In this document: in pieces, positions 6,350 to 7,939 of the stretch
Position numbering within the stretch: the stretch's first letter is position 1
Layout of the letters: each line of letters opens with the position of its first letter
NCBI RefSeq assembly: GCF_004138495.1
Contig: NZ_ML142849.1
Coordinates: 763,449 to 771,387, forward strand
Length of the DNA: 7,939 bases
From: Phytoactinopolyspora endophytica
GTDB taxonomy: Bacteria; Actinomycetota; Actinomycetes; Jiangellales; Jiangellaceae
Reading direction: 5' to 3'
Program-made: the position numbers and the translations under genes
The notes under the pieces: generated by a model
The model's database searches: none
Told to the model about the DNA's origin: nothing
The model's input: only the letters and a program-made list of their open reading frames with translations

Positions 6350-6366
6350 TCGACCTCTCGGGTCGA
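6350..6366. promoter_or_regulatory. Dyad TCGACC-N5-GGTCGA upstream of DUF262
   Basis: Perfect 6-bp arms (6350-6355 and 6361-6366) flank TCTCG, about 70-85 bases upstream of the DUF262 start codon. The spacing fits a dimeric regulator or a 5'-UTR hairpin. No regulator is assigned. Confidence 0.25.
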
Positions 6367-6456
6367 ACCGCAAGCCTCATACGAACTTCGCGATGCACAC
6401 AAATCCGACTTGCGACGCTACCAGCAAGGCGGTCATTTCGATTCACAAAGTCCTTG

Positions 6457-6470
6457 TTCGCTCCAGCGAA
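6457..6470. promoter_or_regulatory. Palindrome TTCGCTCCAGCGAA
   Basis: Two 6-base arms (6457-6462 and 6465-6470) are separated by CC, about 180 bases upstream of the DUF262 start. It could be a regulator site for the defence gene or the foot of a hairpin. It may also be chance. Confidence 0.25.
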
Positions 6471-6609
6471 TTTCAGGCGCGAAGGGGCCAGACGTCTGCT
6501 GAAGTCGACACCCAGGGAGACCTACCTACCTCGCCCAGCCCAGCCATCACCGCAGCGCTCAAGCTGCAGAAGGCACGATCGACGACGCTGCCCGCGACTC
6601 CCCGCAGGC

Positions 6610-6996
6610 CTAGCGATCCGACGGTTTCCGCGCGTCGTACAGCTGCTGGCTTCGATCGATGTCGGGGTTGTGCTCGACCGCCCACTCGGCCAGCCGCACG
6701 GCAGGGTCGATCAACGTGCAGCCGACGTCGGTGAGCTCGTACTCGACGCGGGGCGGCACCTCGGCATACGCCGTCCGCGACACGAGACCGTCGCGCTCGA
6801 GGTGCTGCAAGGTCAAGGTCAGCATCCGCTGTGAAATACCGGGAACACGCTGCTGCAACTCGGAGAAGCGCATGCGCTGCTCGTGCAGCGTCGCGACCAC
6901 CAAGAGTGTCCATTTGTTTCCGATCCGCTCCAGGAGCCTGCGGATCGCACGACCGCCATCGCCCCGGATCAAACAGGCCCTCTCGTACTGCGACAT
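6610..6996 (-). CDS. HxlR-family winged-helix regulator
   Basis: A 128-residue HxlR/MarR-like transcription regulator. Family landmarks are clear: RIGNKWTLLVVATL (24-37), MRFSELQQRVPGISQRMLTLTLQHLERDGLVSR (42-74, the helix-turn-helix and wing lead-in), VPPRVEYELTDVG (80-92, the wing), and a C-terminal dimer helix around VRLAEWA. C8 lies near the N terminus, where thiol-sensing members such as YodB and HypR keep their reactive Cys, but here it is about 18 residues before GNKW, further than usual. C93 is the only other Cys. ATG 6996 was chosen because AAGGG lies about 7 bases upstream. It is divergent from the DoxX-like gene with 107 bases between start codons, the standard arrangement for an HxlR repressor and its target. 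Control of doxX and of itself through the shared site at 7049-7084 is inferred. Sensing of electrophiles or oxidants is plausible but not shown. Confidence 0.93.
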   Translation of the reverse strand: MSQYERACLIRGDGGRAIRRLLERIGNKWTLLVVATLHEQRMRFSELQQRVPGISQRMLTLTLQHLERDGLVSRTAYAEVPPRVEYELTDVGCTLIDPAVRLAEWAVEHNPDIDRSQQLYDARKPSDR

Positions 6997-7020
6997 AGAC
7001 ACGCCCTTGTCAGCAACGCA

Positions 7021-7030
7021 CACACGTGTG
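7021..7030. promoter_or_regulatory. Palindrome CACACGTGTG in the HxlR leader
   Basis: A perfect 10-base palindrome lies 25-34 bases upstream of the HxlR start codon, probably inside its leader RNA and downstream of the predicted -10. It could be a second regulator site. A further interrupted palindrome, ATCGG-CT-CCGAT (7039-7050), lies beside it. Confidence 0.25.
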
Positions 7031-7048
7031 CCTTTTGTATCGGCTCCG

Positions 7049-7084
7049 ATTGTCACTCATCATGTGCTTGCTTACAAGTCGTAA
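7049..7084. promoter_or_regulatory. Overlapping divergent promoters and HxlR operator
   Basis: Two promoters face opposite ways over the same bases. For the HxlR gene (minus), TTGTAA (complement of 7072-7077) and GACAAT (complement of 7049-7054) are 17 bases apart. For the DoxX gene (plus), TTGTCA (7050-7055) and TACAAG (7073-7078) are also 17 apart. The dyad TTAC-AAGTC-GTAA (7072-7084) covers the DoxX -10 and the HxlR -35, so a protein bound there would block both. HxlR proteins bind dyads of this general form. Confidence 0.5.
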
Positions 7085-7103
7085 CTATCGAGAAGAGGCC
7101 GTC

Positions 7104-7466
7104 ATGGAGATCGCATACTGGATCGTCGCCGGGCTGCTGGGAGTCTTCTTCCTGTATGCCGGCGGCAAGAAGGTGGTTCAGAGCCAGGACCAGCTGGCAC
7201 CCATGATGGGCTGGGTCGACACCATCCCGATGTGGCTCGTCCGCAGCATCGGCGTCATCGAGATCCTCGGCGTCACCGGCTTGACCCTGCCACCACTGAC
7301 CGGCATCGCGCCGGTGCTCGCCATAGTGGCCGCCATCGGATTCGTCGTCCTCCAGGTACTCGCGACAGCACTGCACCTCTCCCGCGGCGAAGTCAAGGAG
7401 ATCGGACTCAACATCACACTGATCGCTCTGGCCGCCGTGACGGTATGGCTGGCCACAACCTGGTAA
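7104..7466 (+). CDS. DoxX-like membrane protein
   Basis: A 120-residue, four-helix inner-membrane protein of the DoxX/DoxX-like group. Predicted membrane segments are about 4-20 (AYWIVAGLLGVFFLYAG), 43-62, 69-91 and 100-118. The first helix ends in the family's 'YAGGKKV' turn, followed by an amphipathic loop (QDQLAPMMGWVDTIP), and the second begins with the typical 'VRSIGVIEILGVTGL'. The length is normal. DoxX proteins are linked to redox balance: in Mycobacterium a relative works with SodA and SseA, and others were first named as thiosulphate:quinone oxidoreductase subunits. The activity of this subfamily is not known. ATG 7104 was chosen over 7026 because AGAAGAGG lies just upstream and the extra 26 residues would be unlike the family and overlap the promoter. 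It is probably regulated by the divergent HxlR protein. Confidence 0.93.
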   Translation: MEIAYWIVAGLLGVFFLYAGGKKVVQSQDQLAPMMGWVDTIPMWLVRSIGVIEILGVTGLTLPPLTGIAPVLAIVAAIGFVVLQVLATALHLSRGEVKEIGLNITLIALAAVTVWLATTW

Positions 7467-7610
7467 GGAACGACGACGACCGCACGCTCGGGTTTTGCCA
7501 AGAGGCGAGCATGTCGGGGCGATGCGTGCAGCAGCGCCACCCGACACGATCGAAGACAAGACAGCCAGGAGACGCCTGCCTCGACGGGACCGTGGCGCCG
7601 CACGGAACGA

Positions 7611-7642
7611 GGCTGGAGTGACTCAGCCGCCCAGCTCCAGCC
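7611..7642. terminator. Possible terminator between convergent genes
   Basis: GGCTGGAG (7611-7618) and CTCCAGCC (7635-7642) pair perfectly across a 16-base loop that contains the stop codon of the minus-strand GNAT gene. It lies about 145 bases after the DoxX stop. It could end plus-strand transcription, but the long loop, the missing T-run and the overlap with coding sequence make it weak. The rest of 7467-7622 holds no gene I can support. Confidence 0.3.
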
Positions 7643-7939
7643 GGCGCCAGACGATCGCGGCATTCGGATCGCCGGAACTTGCCGGCTCGGTGTTGACCAC
7701 CGTGAACCCCTCGCGCTCGTAGAACGTGCCCGCGCGCGTATTGCCGGCGAAATGCTCGACGAGGACGTGATCAGTCCCGGCGGGAAGCGCACCGATGGCG
7801 TGGCGGAGCAACTCGACACCGAGCGAACGGCCCCGGAGGTCCGGCGCGATATAGAGCTTCCAGATCACCTGCTCACCGGCGAACTCGCCCGTCTGGGATA
7901 CGCCCACGATCGCATCGCCGGCCACCGCCACATGAACCC
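7623..7939 (-). CDS. GNAT acetyltransferase, partial at 5' end
   Basis: The C-terminal ~105 residues of a GNAT acetyltransferase; the frame is open to the window edge with no stop. VAVAGDAIVGVSQ is the family's third/fourth strand pair, so the true N terminus lies beyond 7939 and the GTG at 7931 is not the start. The acetyl-CoA loop is in LYIAPDLRGRSLGVELLRHAI, with the pattern V/I-x-P-x-x-R-G-x-S-x-G. The closing element is VEHFAGNTRAGTFYEREGFTVV, where N, A/F-Y and GF match the family's 'N..a..fYek.GF'. This is a different subfamily (Acetyltransf_1) from the RimJ/RimL gene at 2484. The substrate is unknown. It is convergent with the DoxX gene, 156 bases apart. Confidence 0.92.
   Translation of the reverse strand, partial: VHVAVAGDAIVGVSQTGEFAGEQVIWKLYIAPDLRGRSLGVELLRHAIGALPAGTDHVLVEHFAGNTRAGTFYEREGFTVVNTEPASSGDPNAAIVWRRLELGG

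Larger units (their letters stand above)
6282..6609. other. Intergenic region upstream of the DUF262 gene
   Basis: About 330 bases with no convincing gene lie between the DUF262 start and the HxlR stop; both genes run leftward. The region should hold the DUF262 promoter. On the minus strand TATGAG is a possible -10 box, but no matching -35 could be settled. It contains two clean dyads, listed separately. Open frames across it on either strand lack family motifs and ribosome sites. Confidence 0.45.

Noticed and set aside
6102..6834. Overlapping plus-strand frames across the DUF262 5' end and the HxlR gene
   Set aside because: They are shadows of the minus-strand genes, with no motifs, and they would run through the DUF262 start and the HxlR helix-turn-helix.
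7178..7819. 213-residue minus-strand frame
   Set aside because: It lies opposite the DoxX gene and overlaps the GNAT gene in another frame. It has a biased Ser/Arg/Pro composition and no ribosome site or motif.
1..7939. CRISPR array, tRNA/rRNA genes, insertion-sequence ends, long direct repeats
   Set aside because: I looked for spaced repeats, cloverleaf-like stretches, transposase motifs and paired terminal repeats on both strands, and found none.

Overview
High-GC DNA with GTG/TTG starts, strong purine-rich ribosome sites and typical actinomycete protein families point to an actinobacterium, probably of the Streptomyces/Pseudonocardiales type. The genus cannot be fixed from the sequence. 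The window looks like a mosaic accessory region of short, mostly single-gene units on both strands, not one long operon.

Layout. 1-364 has no supportable gene but holds a hairpin (271-305) that could end the cupin transcript. 365-844 (minus) is a small single-domain cupin with complete metal-binding motifs. 947-1270 (minus) is a 107-residue protein I do not recognise, behind a strong ribosome site. 1271-1737 is a long regulatory-looking gap with several dyads and an AT-richer patch. 1738-1977 (plus) is a one-cluster [3Fe-4S] ferredoxin of the cytochrome P450 partner type, with no P450 in view. It ends at a perfect 14-bp hairpin shared with a convergent small XRE-family DNA-binding protein (2040-2291, minus). 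2484-3041 (plus) is a RimJ/RimL-type GNAT acetyltransferase.

The most notable part is 3156-6281. A plus-strand HNH endonuclease gene of the 'putative restriction endonuclease' type is split by a one-base frameshift near 3537-3540. It runs tail-to-tail, with a 47-bp overlap, into an intact 699-residue minus-strand DUF262-DUF1524-DUF5655 protein. That protein belongs to the GmrSD/SspE-like group of modification-dependent nucleases and anti-phage effectors. Together they suggest a small anti-phage or type IV restriction locus in which one nuclease is intact and the other is broken, or is misread in this assembly.

The right end (6610-7466) is a divergent regulator/target pair: an HxlR-family winged-helix regulator (minus) and a DoxX-like four-helix membrane protein (plus). 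Two overlapping promoters and a TTAC-N5-GTAA dyad lie between them. A second GNAT acetyltransferase (minus) runs off the right edge.

Functionally, three themes appear: foreign-DNA restriction (HNH and DUF262), redox or electron transfer (ferredoxin, HxlR/DoxX, possibly the cupin), and small-molecule or protein acetylation (two GNATs). Nothing in the sequence links these into one pathway. All family assignments come from motifs read by eye and from memory of the families; no database search was run.
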